Source: Corynebacterium testudinoris (lineage in GTDB: Bacteria > Actinomycetota > Actinomycetes > Mycobacteriales > Mycobacteriaceae). From it: a stretch of 64,000 bases of DNA. Below are positions 17,591 to 26,364 of this stretch, piece by piece; positions within the stretch are counted from its first letter, which is position 1; the number at the start of each line of letters is the position of its first letter. The notes beneath the pieces are model-generated. The model ran no database searches and was not told the DNA's origin. It saw nothing but the letters and a program-made list of their open reading frames with translations. The translations under genes and the position numbers were made by a program. The stretch lies in NCBI RefSeq assembly GCF_001021045.1, contig NZ_CP011545.1, positions 806,001 to 870,000 of the forward strand, written 5' to 3'.

Positions 17591-18781
17591 TTGGCACAAA
17601 TCATGGTTCCTCTGGACTTGACCTACACCGCCCGTCAACCTGACACCGCAGACGTCGTCATCATCGGCGGCGGGGTCATGGGCATGAGCACCGCGTGGCA
17701 ACTGGCGGCGCGAGGCATCACCAACATCGTCGTCATCGAGCAGTCCACCTTGGGCAGCGGCTCATCGGCGAAACCGCTCGGTGGAATCCGGGCAAACTTC
17801 TCAGACCCGAGCAACGTGCTGCTGGGGAAGCGATCGCTCGAGGCCTATTACCGTTTCGAGGATGATTTCGGCGTGGACATCGAACTCAGCCGAGTGGGCT
17901 ATCTGTTCCTTGCGCGGACCGGCGCAGAGTTAGAACAGCTGGAATCCTCGGCTGTCACCCAGGCGAACCTCGGCATTGAGACCCACGTGGTCAGCCCCGG
18001 CGAAGCCGCCAAGATTAATCCGTTCCTCAATGCCAATGCCCTCACCGGCGCTTCCTTCACCCCCAATGACGGGCATGCCGCCCCGGCCAAGGTCGTCGAA
18101 GGATATACCCGCGCGTGCCTGGCACTGGGCGTGACCATCCTGGATCGCACCCAGGTCCTGGACGTGCAGCGCACCGGGGACAGCGTGGACGCGGTGATCA
18201 CCAACCGCGGTCAGATCCGGACCTCCTCCGTCATTTGCGCGGCCGGGGCCTGGAGCGCCGCCATCGGGGAGATGGTGGGGGTGGACCTGCCTGTCGAACC
18301 CGTCCGCCGGATGATCGGCCTCACCCGGCAGCAACCCACGCCCTACCCGCAGATCCCCTTCACCCTCGATCTGTCCACCACCATGTACTTTCACAACTTC
18401 TATAACGGGCTGCTGCTGGGCATTTCCCACCTGGAAAAGAGCGCCTTCTGCCGCGAGTACTCCTATGAGTGGCTCAAAGAGTTCGACGCGGCAGCCTCCA
18501 TTTGCGCGCCCTCCCTGGAAAACCCTGACCTGGAGGCTGGGTGGTCCGGCTATTACGAAAACACCCCGGACCACAACGCCCTGATCGGCGAGGCCAGCGA
18601 TCTTCCGGGGTTCTTCTACATCACTGGGTTCTCGGGTCATGGGTTCCTCCAAGCCCCGGCGGCAGGTGAGCTGGTGACGGACCTGTATGAGGGGAAGTCC
18701 TCCTTCATGGACCCGAAGCCGTTCTCGGCTGATCGTTTCAACTGCGCTGACTCCGGTCTGCGTGAAGTCAACATTATTTAG
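17591..18781 (+). CDS. FAD-dependent amine/imino-acid oxidoreductase (DAO family)
   Basis: The protein has 396 residues from TTG 17591, chosen because GGAGGGAG sits just upstream; GTG 17546 would add 15 residues. The FAD-binding motif is VVIIGGGVMGMSTAWQLAARG. The C terminus carries the sarcosine-oxidase-beta-like ENTPDHNALIGE and ITGFSGHGFLQAPA segments. Relatives oxidise sarcosine, proline, D-amino acids or L-pipecolate. Being the first gene of an operon with an aminoadipate-semialdehyde dehydrogenase, it may oxidise pipecolate to piperideine-6-carboxylate; this is inference. Confidence 0.8.
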   Translation: MAQIMVPLDLTYTARQPDTADVVIIGGGVMGMSTAWQLAARGITNIVVIEQSTLGSGSSAKPLGGIRANFSDPSNVLLGKRSLEAYYRFEDDFGVDIELSRVGYLFLARTGAELEQLESSAVTQANLGIETHVVSPGEAAKINPFLNANALTGASFTPNDGHAAPAKVVEGYTRACLALGVTILDRTQVLDVQRTGDSVDAVITNRGQIRTSSVICAAGAWSAAIGEMVGVDLPVEPVRRMIGLTRQQPTPYPQIPFTLDLSTTMYFHNFYNGLLLGISHLEKSAFCREYSYEWLKEFDAAASICAPSLENPDLEAGWSGYYENTPDHNALIGEASDLPGFFYITGFSGHGFLQAPAAGELVTDLYEGKSSFMDPKPFSADRFNCADSGLREVNII

Positions 18782-18794
18782 GAAGGAAGAAAGC

Positions 18795-20168
18795 ATGGGT
18801 TTTATCGACACGTGGGAGCTGAGAAGCCGCTTCGCCGTCGCTTTGTCCCAGATGTACGGCACGGAAGTCCCCGCCTATGACACCCTCGTCGAGGTTTCCA
18901 CCGCGGTGAACGCGGACTTCGTCGCCGCCCACGGGGACACCGCCGAGCGTCTCGGTTCCATCGACCGGGTCACAGCCGAACGCCACGGGGCGATTCGGGT
19001 GGGCACGCCGGAGGAGTTGGCGCAGGCCGCGCGGGTGTTCGCCGCTTTCGGGATGGTCCCGGTTGGTTTCTACGATCTGCGGGAGGCTTCCAGTTCCTCG
19101 GTCCCCGTCGTGTCCACGGCGTTTCGGCCCATCGATCCCGAGGAGTTGGCCCGCAACCCCTTTCGGGTGTTTACGTCAATGCTTACTGTCGATGACCCTC
19201 GGTTCTTCACCGCAGAGCTTCAGCAGGAATTGCGGGAGTTCCTCGCTGCCCGGACCCTGTTCAGCGAGGAGCTCCTGGCCCTGGCCGACAAGGCCGCGGC
19301 GGAAGGCGGGCTGGAGGACACCGAAGCGGAGAAGCTCGTCGAGCTGGCCGCCGGGGCTTATGAGCTGTCCACCGATCCCGTCGACGAGGGCTGGTACCGC
19401 AAGCTGGAGAAGATCTCCGCAGTCGCCGCCGACATCGGGGGCATTAGCTCCACCCACATCAATCACCTCACCCCGCGCGTCCTCGACATCGATGATCTCT
19501 ACCGACGCATGAGCGACATGGGCATCACGATGATCGATGAGGTCCAAGGCCCGCCAGCCTGGGAAGGCCCGGATGTCTTGCTCCGGCAGACCTCCTTCCG
19601 CGCCCTCGAAGAGCAACGCGTCTTCCGCTTCACCGATGGCACCGTCGGCGAAGGCTCCCTGCGCGTACGCTTCGGCGAGGTGGAGCAGCGCGGAATCGCG
19701 CTCACCCGCAAGGGCCGTGACCTCTACGATGCGATGCTGGCGGAGACTGATCGTCGACTCGCCGAAGCGGGGGAGGGCACCACGCGCGTGGACATCGCCG
19801 TCGAGGTGTGGCGGGAAAATCTGCCACGCACCGAGGAGGAGCTGCGCGCCCAAGGCCTGGCCTTTTTCACCTACGAGCTGGTTGGCGACCCCCAGCCCGC
19901 CGACAACCGCTCCCTCAATGAGCTTATCGACGCCCGCGTCGTCCGCGCCGTCCCCATCGTCTACGAGGATTTCCTCCCGCGTTCCGCGGCAGGAATCTTC
20001 CAGTCCAACCTCACCGACGCGGGCACGAGGGACAACGAACAGCAGGGCAGCGCTTACGGGCCGGAGAGCCTGTCGGAGATCATCGGCACCCGCATCGCGG
20101 ACCCGTATGAGCTCTATGAGCAGCAACAAGAGCAATCACTGCGCGAGCTTCGCAACCACCTCGTCTAA
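18795..20168 (+). CDS. hglS: 2-oxoadipate dioxygenase/decarboxylase (DUF1338)
   Basis: The 457-residue protein has the DUF1338 (YdcJ/HglS) layout. Residues matching the metal ligands and substrate arginine of P. putida HglS can be seen: ERHGAIR (His64, Arg68), HINHLTPRVLDID (His224) and RFGEVEQRG (a Glu at 295 or 297). The enzyme turns 2-oxoadipate plus O2 into D-2-hydroxyglutarate and CO2. A strong AGGAAGGAAG ribosome site precedes ATG 18795, 13 nt after the FAD gene. It is flanked by an antiquitin-type dehydrogenase, which would supply its substrate via 2-aminoadipate. Confidence 0.85.
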   Translation: MGFIDTWELRSRFAVALSQMYGTEVPAYDTLVEVSTAVNADFVAAHGDTAERLGSIDRVTAERHGAIRVGTPEELAQAARVFAAFGMVPVGFYDLREASSSSVPVVSTAFRPIDPEELARNPFRVFTSMLTVDDPRFFTAELQQELREFLAARTLFSEELLALADKAAAEGGLEDTEAEKLVELAAGAYELSTDPVDEGWYRKLEKISAVAADIGGISSTHINHLTPRVLDIDDLYRRMSDMGITMIDEVQGPPAWEGPDVLLRQTSFRALEEQRVFRFTDGTVGEGSLRVRFGEVEQRGIALTRKGRDLYDAMLAETDRRLAEAGEGTTRVDIAVEVWRENLPRTEEELRAQGLAFFTYELVGDPQPADNRSLNELIDARVVRAVPIVYEDFLPRSAAGIFQSNLTDAGTRDNEQQGSAYGPESLSEIIGTRIADPYELYEQQQEQSLRELRNHLV

Positions 20169-20190
20169 CCACCACACCTAGGAGAACACC

Positions 20191-21705
20191 ATGACCACCT
20201 CTCAGCTGCACACCCTCGTCCTTTCCGCACTTAAGGCTTGTGGGGTCGAATCCCCCGAGGTAGCCACGGGGCTGCAGACCCGATCGCCGCTCACCGGCGA
20301 GAACCTCATCCAGGTAGAGGAGACCTCCATTGAGCAGGCGCGCGCGGCGATCGAGCGGGCTCAAGAGGCTTTCCTTATCTGGCGGGACGTGCCGGCGCCG
20401 GTCCGCGGTGGCGTGGTCAAGCGCTGGGGTGAACTGCTCACCGAGCACAAGCGCGACCTCGCCATCTTGGTCCAGGCAGAGGCCGGCAAGTCCCTGTCGG
20501 AGGCCGAGGGCGAAGTCCAAGAAATGATCGATATTTGCGACTTCGCCGTCGGGCAGTCCCGGATGCTCTATGGCAAGACCATGCCCTCTGAGCGGCCGGG
20601 TCACCGCCTCATGGAGACCTGGCACCCCATCGGCGTGGTCGGGATCATCTCCGCGTTTAACTTCCCCGTGGCCGTGTACTCGTGGAACACTGCGCTTGCC
20701 CTCGTGTGCGGCGATACCGTGGTGTGGAAGCCTTCCGAGCTCTGTGCCCTCAGCGCGATGGGCGCCCACCAACTACTTGCCCGGGCGGTGGCCGATACCG
20801 GGGCACCCGCGGACATCCACCAGCTCGTCGTCGCCGGGCGCGACGTCGGCAACGTACTGGTCGAGGACCCGCGAGTAGCCCTCGTCTCCGCGACCGGGTC
20901 CACGCGCATGGGCCGCGAGGTTGGGCCCCGCGTGGCCGAGCGCTTTGGCCGCTGCCTCCTCGAACTCGGCGGAAACAACGCCGCGATCGTCGCGCCCAGC
21001 GCCGACCTGGACCTGGCCCTGCGCGGCATCGTGTTCGCCGCGGCAGGCACGGCGGGGCAGCGATGCACCACCATGCGGCGGCTGTTCGTCCACGAATCGG
21101 TCGTCGAGGAGCTGATGCCCCGCATCGTCGACGCCTACCGCACCCTGACCATCGGCGATCCCCGCGATGAGTCCGTTCTCGTCGGTCCCCTGATCAACCG
21201 GGCCTCCTTTGAGGGCATGCAGGGGTCGATCGCGAAGGCAGTGGAGCAGGGCGGCGAGGTGCTCGTGGGTGGCCAGCGCGTTCTCGAGGATGACGCGCCC
21301 GAGGCCTTCTACGTCGAGCCGACCGTCATCCGGATGCCCGCCCAGACCGAGGTCGTCCGCGAGGAAACCTTCGCCCCGATCCTCTACGTGATGACGTACT
21401 CCGACCTCGACCAGGCCATCGAGCTCCACAACGCCGTCCCCCAGGGCTTGTCTTCGGCGATTTTCACCACCGACCAGGCGGAAGCGGAGGTGTTCATCTC
21501 CGCGTCGGGTTCGGACTGCGGTATCGCCAACGTCAACATCGGCACCTCGGGCGCAGAGATCGGCGGTGCCTTCGGCGGCGAGAAGGAAACCGGCGGCGGC
21601 CGCGAATCCGGCTCCGACTCCTGGAAGGCCTACATGCGCCGCGCCACCAACACCATCAACTACTCCGGAGAACTGCCGCTGGCCCAGGGAGTTAAATTCC
21701 TGTGA
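20191..21705 (+). CDS. amaB: Antiquitin-type aldehyde dehydrogenase (2-aminoadipate semialdehyde / P6C dehydrogenase)
   Basis: The 504-residue ALDH has catalytic Cys292 (GTAGQRCTTMRR) and general base Glu258 (LLELGGNNAAIV). The segment SERPGHRLMETWHPIGVVG and the following ISAFNFPVAVYSWNTALALVCG are typical of ALDH7/antiquitin, which oxidises 2-aminoadipate semialdehyde (in equilibrium with piperideine-6-carboxylate) to 2-aminoadipate. AGGAGAA precedes the ATG. The stop overlaps the next start as GTGA. P. putida AmaB does this step in lysine breakdown. Confidence 0.82.
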   Translation: MTTSQLHTLVLSALKACGVESPEVATGLQTRSPLTGENLIQVEETSIEQARAAIERAQEAFLIWRDVPAPVRGGVVKRWGELLTEHKRDLAILVQAEAGKSLSEAEGEVQEMIDICDFAVGQSRMLYGKTMPSERPGHRLMETWHPIGVVGIISAFNFPVAVYSWNTALALVCGDTVVWKPSELCALSAMGAHQLLARAVADTGAPADIHQLVVAGRDVGNVLVEDPRVALVSATGSTRMGREVGPRVAERFGRCLLELGGNNAAIVAPSADLDLALRGIVFAAAGTAGQRCTTMRRLFVHESVVEELMPRIVDAYRTLTIGDPRDESVLVGPLINRASFEGMQGSIAKAVEQGGEVLVGGQRVLEDDAPEAFYVEPTVIRMPAQTEVVREETFAPILYVMTYSDLDQAIELHNAVPQGLSSAIFTTDQAEAEVFISASGSDCGIANVNIGTSGAEIGGAFGGEKETGGGRESGSDSWKAYMRRATNTINYSGELPLAQGVKFL

Positions 21706-22844
21706 CCGCAGATGTGTTCAGCCTCATGGACGAGTGGGGCCCTGAGAAGATCGTGGCGGTCAGTGACCCGAAGCTCGGGATGAAGGGCGTGCTGGTCATC
21801 GACAACACCGCCCGGGGTATGGGCAAGGGCGGGACCCGGATGCAACCCACCGTCTCGGTTCCGGAGGTTGCCCGCCTCGCCCGGGTGATGACGTGGAAGT
21901 GGGCCGCCGTCGACCTCTTCTACGGCGGTGCCAAGGCCGGAATCCAGGCTGATCCGAACTCGCCCCACAAGGAGGCCATCCTGCGATCCTTCGTGCGCCG
22001 CCTGCGCAACGAGGTCCCCGAGGAGTACGTATTCGGCCTGGACATGGGGCTAACGGAACGTGACGCCGCGATCATCAATGATGAGCTCGGTCGCGGCAGC
22101 GCGGTGGGCACGCCCTATGAACTCAACGGCGTACCCTACGACAAGCTGGGGGTTACCGGCTATGGCGTCGCCGAAGTCGTCGACGAGATAGCGGCCCTCC
22201 AGGGGCTGGCTGGGGCCCGGGTCGCGGTGCAGGGCTTCGGGGCCGTCGGCCATGCCGTGGCTGCCCGGTTGCACGACCTCGGCTACCCGGTAGTGGCGAT
22301 CTCCACCGCCCGGGGCGCCGTGGCCGATGACAGCGGCCTCGACATCCCCGAGCTCCTCCGCCTGCGGGAAGAATTCGGCGACGACCTGGTCGAGCATTGC
22401 GATGGAACAAGGATCGATCCCGGTGCAGAGCTGCTGGCAGACGCGGAGATCGTCGTCCCGGCGGCACTACAAGACGTCATCGACGTGGACGTGGCCAGGA
22501 AGATGCGCGCCCAATTAATCGTCGAGGGTGCCAACTTGCCCACCAGCCCCGAGGCGCAGCGCTACCTCCACGACAAGGGTGTGACCGTGGTTCCCGATTT
22601 CATCGCCAACGCCGGGGGAGTGGTCAGCGCGGCCTTCGCCATGGAGCACCGCTTTTCCCCGTTCCGGCCGCCCACGGACCAGATCTTCACTATGGTGTCG
22701 GAGAAACTGCGCTCCAACGCGCACGACGTCCTGGCGGAAGCAAGCGAGTCGGGGGCCACCACCCACGAGGCTGCCCGCGCCCTAGCCCAGCGTCGGGTGC
22801 GGGCAGCGATGGAGCTGCGCGGCGGGTCCCTTATTCCACAATGA
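21702..22844 (+). CDS. Glu/Leu/Phe/Val dehydrogenase family amino acid dehydrogenase
   Basis: The 380-residue protein has catalytic Lys78 in the GGAKAGI motif, GKGGTRMQPTVSVPEVARLARVM upstream, a Rossmann motif (VAVQGFGAVGHAVA) and the NLPTSPEAQRYL / IANAGGVVSAAF segments of the glutamate dehydrogenase family. It starts at GTG 21702 inside the stop of the aldehyde dehydrogenase. In place it could remove the amino group of 2-aminoadipate to give 2-oxoadipate, a step done by an aminotransferase in pseudomonads. That role is inferred from context only. Confidence 0.82.
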   Translation: MTADVFSLMDEWGPEKIVAVSDPKLGMKGVLVIDNTARGMGKGGTRMQPTVSVPEVARLARVMTWKWAAVDLFYGGAKAGIQADPNSPHKEAILRSFVRRLRNEVPEEYVFGLDMGLTERDAAIINDELGRGSAVGTPYELNGVPYDKLGVTGYGVAEVVDEIAALQGLAGARVAVQGFGAVGHAVAARLHDLGYPVVAISTARGAVADDSGLDIPELLRLREEFGDDLVEHCDGTRIDPGAELLADAEIVVPAALQDVIDVDVARKMRAQLIVEGANLPTSPEAQRYLHDKGVTVVPDFIANAGGVVSAAFAMEHRFSPFRPPTDQIFTMVSEKLRSNAHDVLAEASESGATTHEAARALAQRRVRAAMELRGGSLIPQ

Positions 22845-23190
22845 TGCCCAGGTTGAGGCCGGCGATCTCGTAGCCACCCGGCCCGCCCGCCACCTGCCGG
22901 GCGAGGTCTTCCGCCACCACAGGAGTGAGCGGGATGATCCACCCCAGGTCCGGGTCGAAGGCGGGATTCAGTCGCCGGTCTTTCACCGGAACGAGGTTGA
23001 CCACCACGTTCTCCCCGGTGAGGGCTGCCGGGCGGCGGGAGACGACGGCGTCGATAAGCAGGGCGGAAGCGGCCGACGCAATGGTGAGAACCACCATTGT
23101 TTCAGCGGTGTGCACCGAAATCCCCGGGACGGGGATTCGGTCGATGCCCGCGGGGACGTCGACAAGCGTGGACCGCCGAAACAGCGCCAC
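22831..23190 (-). CDS. Hypothetical protein, 119 aa
   Basis: Small protein with a moderately hydrophobic stretch (TMVVLTIASAASALLIDAVVS) but no clear signal or membrane anchor, then LTGENVVVNLVPVKDRRLNPAFDPDLGWIIPLTP. No family is recognised. It overlaps the convergent amino acid dehydrogenase by 14 nt and ends 2 nt from the prfC stop side on the same strand, so it is the likely second gene after... its start lies one base from the end of prfC, suggesting co-transcription with prfC. Confidence 0.5.
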   Translation of the reverse strand: MALFRRSTLVDVPAGIDRIPVPGISVHTAETMVVLTIASAASALLIDAVVSRRPAALTGENVVVNLVPVKDRRLNPAFDPDLGWIIPLTPVVAEDLARQVAGGPGGYEIAGLNLGIIVE

Positions 23191-23191
23191 G

Positions 23192-24826
23192 TTAATCCGC
23201 CACCATCGGATCCATCGTCAGCTCAGGGTGCTCCTTCTCCACGAAAGCGAGCTTCCACTTGTCGCCGAACAAGGCGATGAGCTCACCATCGGTGCGGGTG
23301 AAAATCTCCACCCCGCGCTGGCGACCCAGCTCCGCCGCCGAGGCCGCATCGGTGCGACGGGCGACGGTGTACGGGATCGGCTCGGCGAGCGTTTCCACGT
23401 TGTACTCATTTTCCATCCGCGCCTGCATGACCTCGAACTGCATGGGACCGACGGCCGCCATGACCGGGTTCGCGTCGCCGCGGGCATCGTTGCGCAGGAT
23501 CTGCACCACGCCCTCGGAATCGAGCTGCTCCAACGCCTTGCGGAACTGCTTGTACTTGCCCAGCGACTTCGCCCGCAACGTCCGGAAATGCTCCGGAGCG
23601 AACTGCGGCATCGGCGGATACTGCACCTTCCGGCCAGCGAAAATAGTGTCGCCCGGGGCGAGCGAACCGGCGTTAACCAAACCAACAATGTCGCCCGGGA
23701 AGGCCGACTCGACCGTCTCACGAGTGCGGCCGAACACGGTCAGCGCATACTTCGTGGAGAAGCTGCGCCCCGACTGCGCGTGCGTGACCTGCATGCCACG
23801 GTCAAACTCACCGGAGACAATGCGCATGAAGGCGAGGGTATCGCGGTGGTTCTTATCCATGCCCGCCTGCACCTTAAACACCACACCGGAGAAGGGATCG
23901 TCGACCTTGCGCACCTCATCGATCGCGCTTGCCGACGCCGCCACCACCGCCGCGTCACCCGTCCGCTCCCGCGGAGCAGGCGCAATCGCGCACAAGGTAT
24001 CCAGGATCTGGTGGACACCGAAATTGAGCATCGCGGAAGCAAAAATCAGGGGGGAGGTGATGCACTGCTCGAACAACTCCTGTTCATGCACCGCGCCATC
24101 GGCCGTGAGCAGCTCAGTCTCCTCGACCGCCGTCTCCCAGTACTCCTCTTCCTTATCCAGCGCCTCATCGGGGGAGTAGAGCTCCTCCGGGGCGATCGTC
24201 GAACCACCGGCAGTGCGGATGAAGTGGATGTACTGCTCCACCTCGCCCTCATCCCCCACGCGCGCCAGGCCCCGGAAATCACCCGCGATGCCGACGGGCC
24301 AAAACAGCGGCGTCGGCTGCAAACCGATCTCCTGAACGATCTCATCGACCAACTCCAGCGGCTCCCGCCCCGCCCGGTCCCACTTGTTAATCACCGTGAC
24401 AATCGGCAACCCACGCGCCTTACACACCCGAAACAACTTGAGGGTCTGCGGCTCGAGACCCTTCGCGGCATCAATCAACATGACCGCCGCATCCACCGCC
24501 GTGAGCACCCGGTAGGTATCCTCCGAAAAATCCGCGTGACCAGGCGTATCCACCAGGTTGATCATGTACGGCTCGCCCACATGCCCCTCAGGCGCATACT
24601 CAAACTGCAGCGCCGACGACGCAATGGAAATGCCGCGATCCTTCTCCATCTCCATCCAGTCAGAGACAGTCGACTTGCGCCCGCCCTTGCCGTGGACAGC
24701 TCCGGCCTCATTAATAATGTGCGCGTGCAACGCCAACGCCTCCGTCAACGTCGACTTACCAGCGTCGGGGTGGGCAATGACGGCGAAGGTGCGGCGACGC
24801 GACGCCTCGGTAGTGGTGGTGCTCAT
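23192..24826 (-). CDS. prfC: Peptide chain release factor 3
   Basis: The 544-residue translational GTPase has P-loop AHPDAGKST, switch II DTPGHADFSEDTYR and G4 NKWDR. The KGGRKSTVSDWMEMEKDRGISIASS segment separates RF3 from EF-G. RF3 recycles RF1/RF2 from the ribosome after termination. Length is normal. It is divergent from the FMN reductase gene with a very short gap, so their promoters must overlap. Confidence 0.95.
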   Translation of the reverse strand: MSTTTTEASRRRTFAVIAHPDAGKSTLTEALALHAHIINEAGAVHGKGGRKSTVSDWMEMEKDRGISIASSALQFEYAPEGHVGEPYMINLVDTPGHADFSEDTYRVLTAVDAAVMLIDAAKGLEPQTLKLFRVCKARGLPIVTVINKWDRAGREPLELVDEIVQEIGLQPTPLFWPVGIAGDFRGLARVGDEGEVEQYIHFIRTAGGSTIAPEELYSPDEALDKEEEYWETAVEETELLTADGAVHEQELFEQCITSPLIFASAMLNFGVHQILDTLCAIAPAPRERTGDAAVVAASASAIDEVRKVDDPFSGVVFKVQAGMDKNHRDTLAFMRIVSGEFDRGMQVTHAQSGRSFSTKYALTVFGRTRETVESAFPGDIVGLVNAGSLAPGDTIFAGRKVQYPPMPQFAPEHFRTLRAKSLGKYKQFRKALEQLDSEGVVQILRNDARGDANPVMAAVGPMQFEVMQARMENEYNVETLAEPIPYTVARRTDAASAAELGRQRGVEIFTRTDGELIALFGDKWKLAFVEKEHPELTMDPMVAD

Positions 24827-24858
24827 GATTGAACAGCGTAGCCGGTGAACTCGGTACG

Positions 24859-25413
24859 ATGAACTCCATGAAAATAGGCATTGTCATCGGGTCCATTCGC
24901 GAAGGCCGCTTCGGCGAATCCGTCGGCCACTGGGTCAAAGAGCTTTCCGACGCCCGCCCAGCCACCTACGAGCTCATCGATCTCAAGGCCTTCGGCGTCC
25001 CCCTCCTCACCTCCGCCACCGTCCCCGGCGCAGCGAACAAGCAGTACGACGACCCGGCCGTCACCGCCTGGTCCCAGGCCGTCGACGCTTGCGACGGCTT
25101 CGTCTTCATCACCCCGGAATACAACCATGGCGTCCCCGGCCCCATGAAAAACGCCTACGACAGCCTCGGAGCCGAATGGCGCGGCAAGCCCGTCGCCTTC
25201 GTCGCCTACGGAGCCGACGGAGGCGTCCGCGCCGTCGAACAATGGCGCCAAATCGTCGCCAACTTCCAGCAGTACGACGTCCGCAACCAGGTCTCCCTCT
25301 CCCTCTTCCACGATGCGGATGACAACGGCTTCGCACCCCAGGAACGCCGCGCCGAAGAAGTCGCCCGGGTGCTGGAAGACCTCGAAGGGTTGGTTGCGCA
25401 GCTGGCCAAGTAG
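24859..25413 (+). CDS. NADPH-dependent FMN reductase / flavodoxin-like oxidoreductase
   Basis: About 184 residues with the NADPH-dependent FMN reductase fold: KIGIVIGSIREGRFGESVG (FMN phosphate loop), FVFITPEYNHGVPGPMKNAYDSL (the PEYN flavin motif) and VAFVAYGADGGVRAVEQWR. Relatives reduce quinones, azo dyes or chromate in vitro; the physiological role is unclear. Start ATG 24859 (MNSMKIG) or ATG 24868 are both possible; the frame upstream lacks a domain match. Confidence 0.85.
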   Translation: MNSMKIGIVIGSIREGRFGESVGHWVKELSDARPATYELIDLKAFGVPLLTSATVPGAANKQYDDPAVTAWSQAVDACDGFVFITPEYNHGVPGPMKNAYDSLGAEWRGKPVAFVAYGADGGVRAVEQWRQIVANFQQYDVRNQVSLSLFHDADDNGFAPQERRAEEVARVLEDLEGLVAQLAK

Positions 25414-25432
25414 GGCGGCGGGTGGTCGACCC

Positions 25433-25514
25433 AAAAGTGCGATTTGACTTCACTCATTAATCGAGTGGGCGGAAGAAGCTACTCGATTAATGAGGGTTCT
25501 CGAATTGCACTTTT
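25433..25514. repeat. 82-bp long imperfect inverted repeat between convergent genes
   Basis: Two 34-nt arms (25433-25466 and 25481-25514) face each other across a 14-nt loop. The inner 14 bases of each arm pair perfectly (CTCATTAATCGAGT with ACTCGATTAATGAG), and the ends AAAAGTGC/GCACTTTT also pair; a short interior stretch does not. It is AT-rich in a GC-rich region. Position between two 3' ends suits a two-way terminator, but the length is unusual. Confidence 0.65.
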
Positions 25515-25523
25515 CGTGCGCGG

Positions 25524-26033
25524 CTAGTCCTCGTCGTCCATGAGGCGAGCCATCCGAGCCGCCGGGATCACGCTGCCAGCCATGAAGATGAAGATGCCGA
25601 AGCCGCCGACCGCGAATGCAAGGCGATGACCGTCGCCGACGGTGAAGGCTGCTCCGAAGATTAAGACGAACGCCATGACGAGCAGTGCACCCGACACAAA
25701 GTTGAACGCCCGGGACCGTGCCTTGAGCAGTTCTTCGGCTTCGAATTCGTCGAGAAAACGGAGCGGGGCGGTGTCCTTGCAGTCGATAACCGTGCGCAGC
25801 ATGGTCCACAGCACCATCCCCATCAGGCCCAGGGGGACCCAAGCGAGGGCGATGGGAAACCAGAAGTAGCTGATGAGGGACGTGATGGCCATGGCGATAA
25901 TCGTCGCCCAGAGGCCTCGGACGAGGAGTTGACGGCGTTGGGGAGTCCGCCACGCGGGCAGCGAGTGAGAGAGCTGATCGACGCGCCGTTGGAATTTCTC
26001 TTCGGTCGAGGTGAGGTGGGTTGTCGTGGTCAT
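25524..26033 (-). CDS. Small integral membrane protein, partner of an XRE regulator
   Basis: About 169 residues from ATG 26033 (MTTTTHLTSTEEKF). Four hydrophobic segments are visible: LWATIIAMAITSLISYFWF, ALAWVPLGLMGMVLWTM, FVSGALLVMAFVLIFGAAF and LAFAVGGFGIFIFMAG. No function is known. The start lies 10 nt after the stop of the upstream XRE regulator, a two-gene arrangement (YozG-type HTH plus a small membrane protein) that recurs in many Gram-positives. Confidence 0.7.
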   Translation of the reverse strand: MTTTTHLTSTEEKFQRRVDQLSHSLPAWRTPQRRQLLVRGLWATIIAMAITSLISYFWFPIALAWVPLGLMGMVLWTMLRTVIDCKDTAPLRFLDEFEAEELLKARSRAFNFVSGALLVMAFVLIFGAAFTVGDGHRLAFAVGGFGIFIFMAGSVIPAARMARLMDDED

Positions 26034-26043
26034 GGCGTTCTCC

Positions 26044-26313
26044 TTAGCTGTGCGAACTGCGGTAGATCTCAGCGGACATGGGCGTGAACGGAGTGCGGGA
26101 GAAGACGGCTTCCACCGGGACGCCGAACTCTTCGCAGATGCGGAACGCGAGGTCGAGGCTGGGGTAGTGGTCTCCTCGTTCAAGGGCTCCGATCGTCTGT
26201 CGGTTGACGTCGATGCGCTCGGCTAGTTCTGCGCGACTGAGGCCATGTTCGGCTCTTAGGACTCCGATCCGGTTGTGGATCGGTAGTTTTTCACCTCTTC
26301 GGATTGGGCTCAT
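26044..26313 (-). CDS. XRE family helix-turn-helix regulator
   Basis: An 89-residue protein from ATG 26313 (MSPIRRGEKLP). The HTH core is NRIGVLRAEHGLSRAELAERIDVNRQTIGALERGDHYPSLDLAFRIC, close to small YozG-like XRE regulators. An upstream extension of the frame exists but lies over the presumed promoter. It is followed by a membrane-protein gene and preceded by a short palindrome that may be its own operator. Confidence 0.85.
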   Translation of the reverse strand: MSPIRRGEKLPIHNRIGVLRAEHGLSRAELAERIDVNRQTIGALERGDHYPSLDLAFRICEEFGVPVEAVFSRTPFTPMSAEIYRSSHS

Positions 26314-26322
26314 GCCACCAAG

Positions 26323-26340
26323 TGTTGTAAAAACCCAACA
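26323..26340. promoter_or_regulatory. Candidate operator of the XRE regulator
   Basis: Inverted half-sites TGTTG (26323-26327) and CAACA (26336-26340) are separated by 8 AT-rich bases, 10 bp upstream of the regulator's start codon. Position suggests autorepression. The half-sites are short, so chance cannot be excluded. Confidence 0.4.
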
Positions 26341-26364
26341 GAATGTCAAGCAGCCCGACACCCA

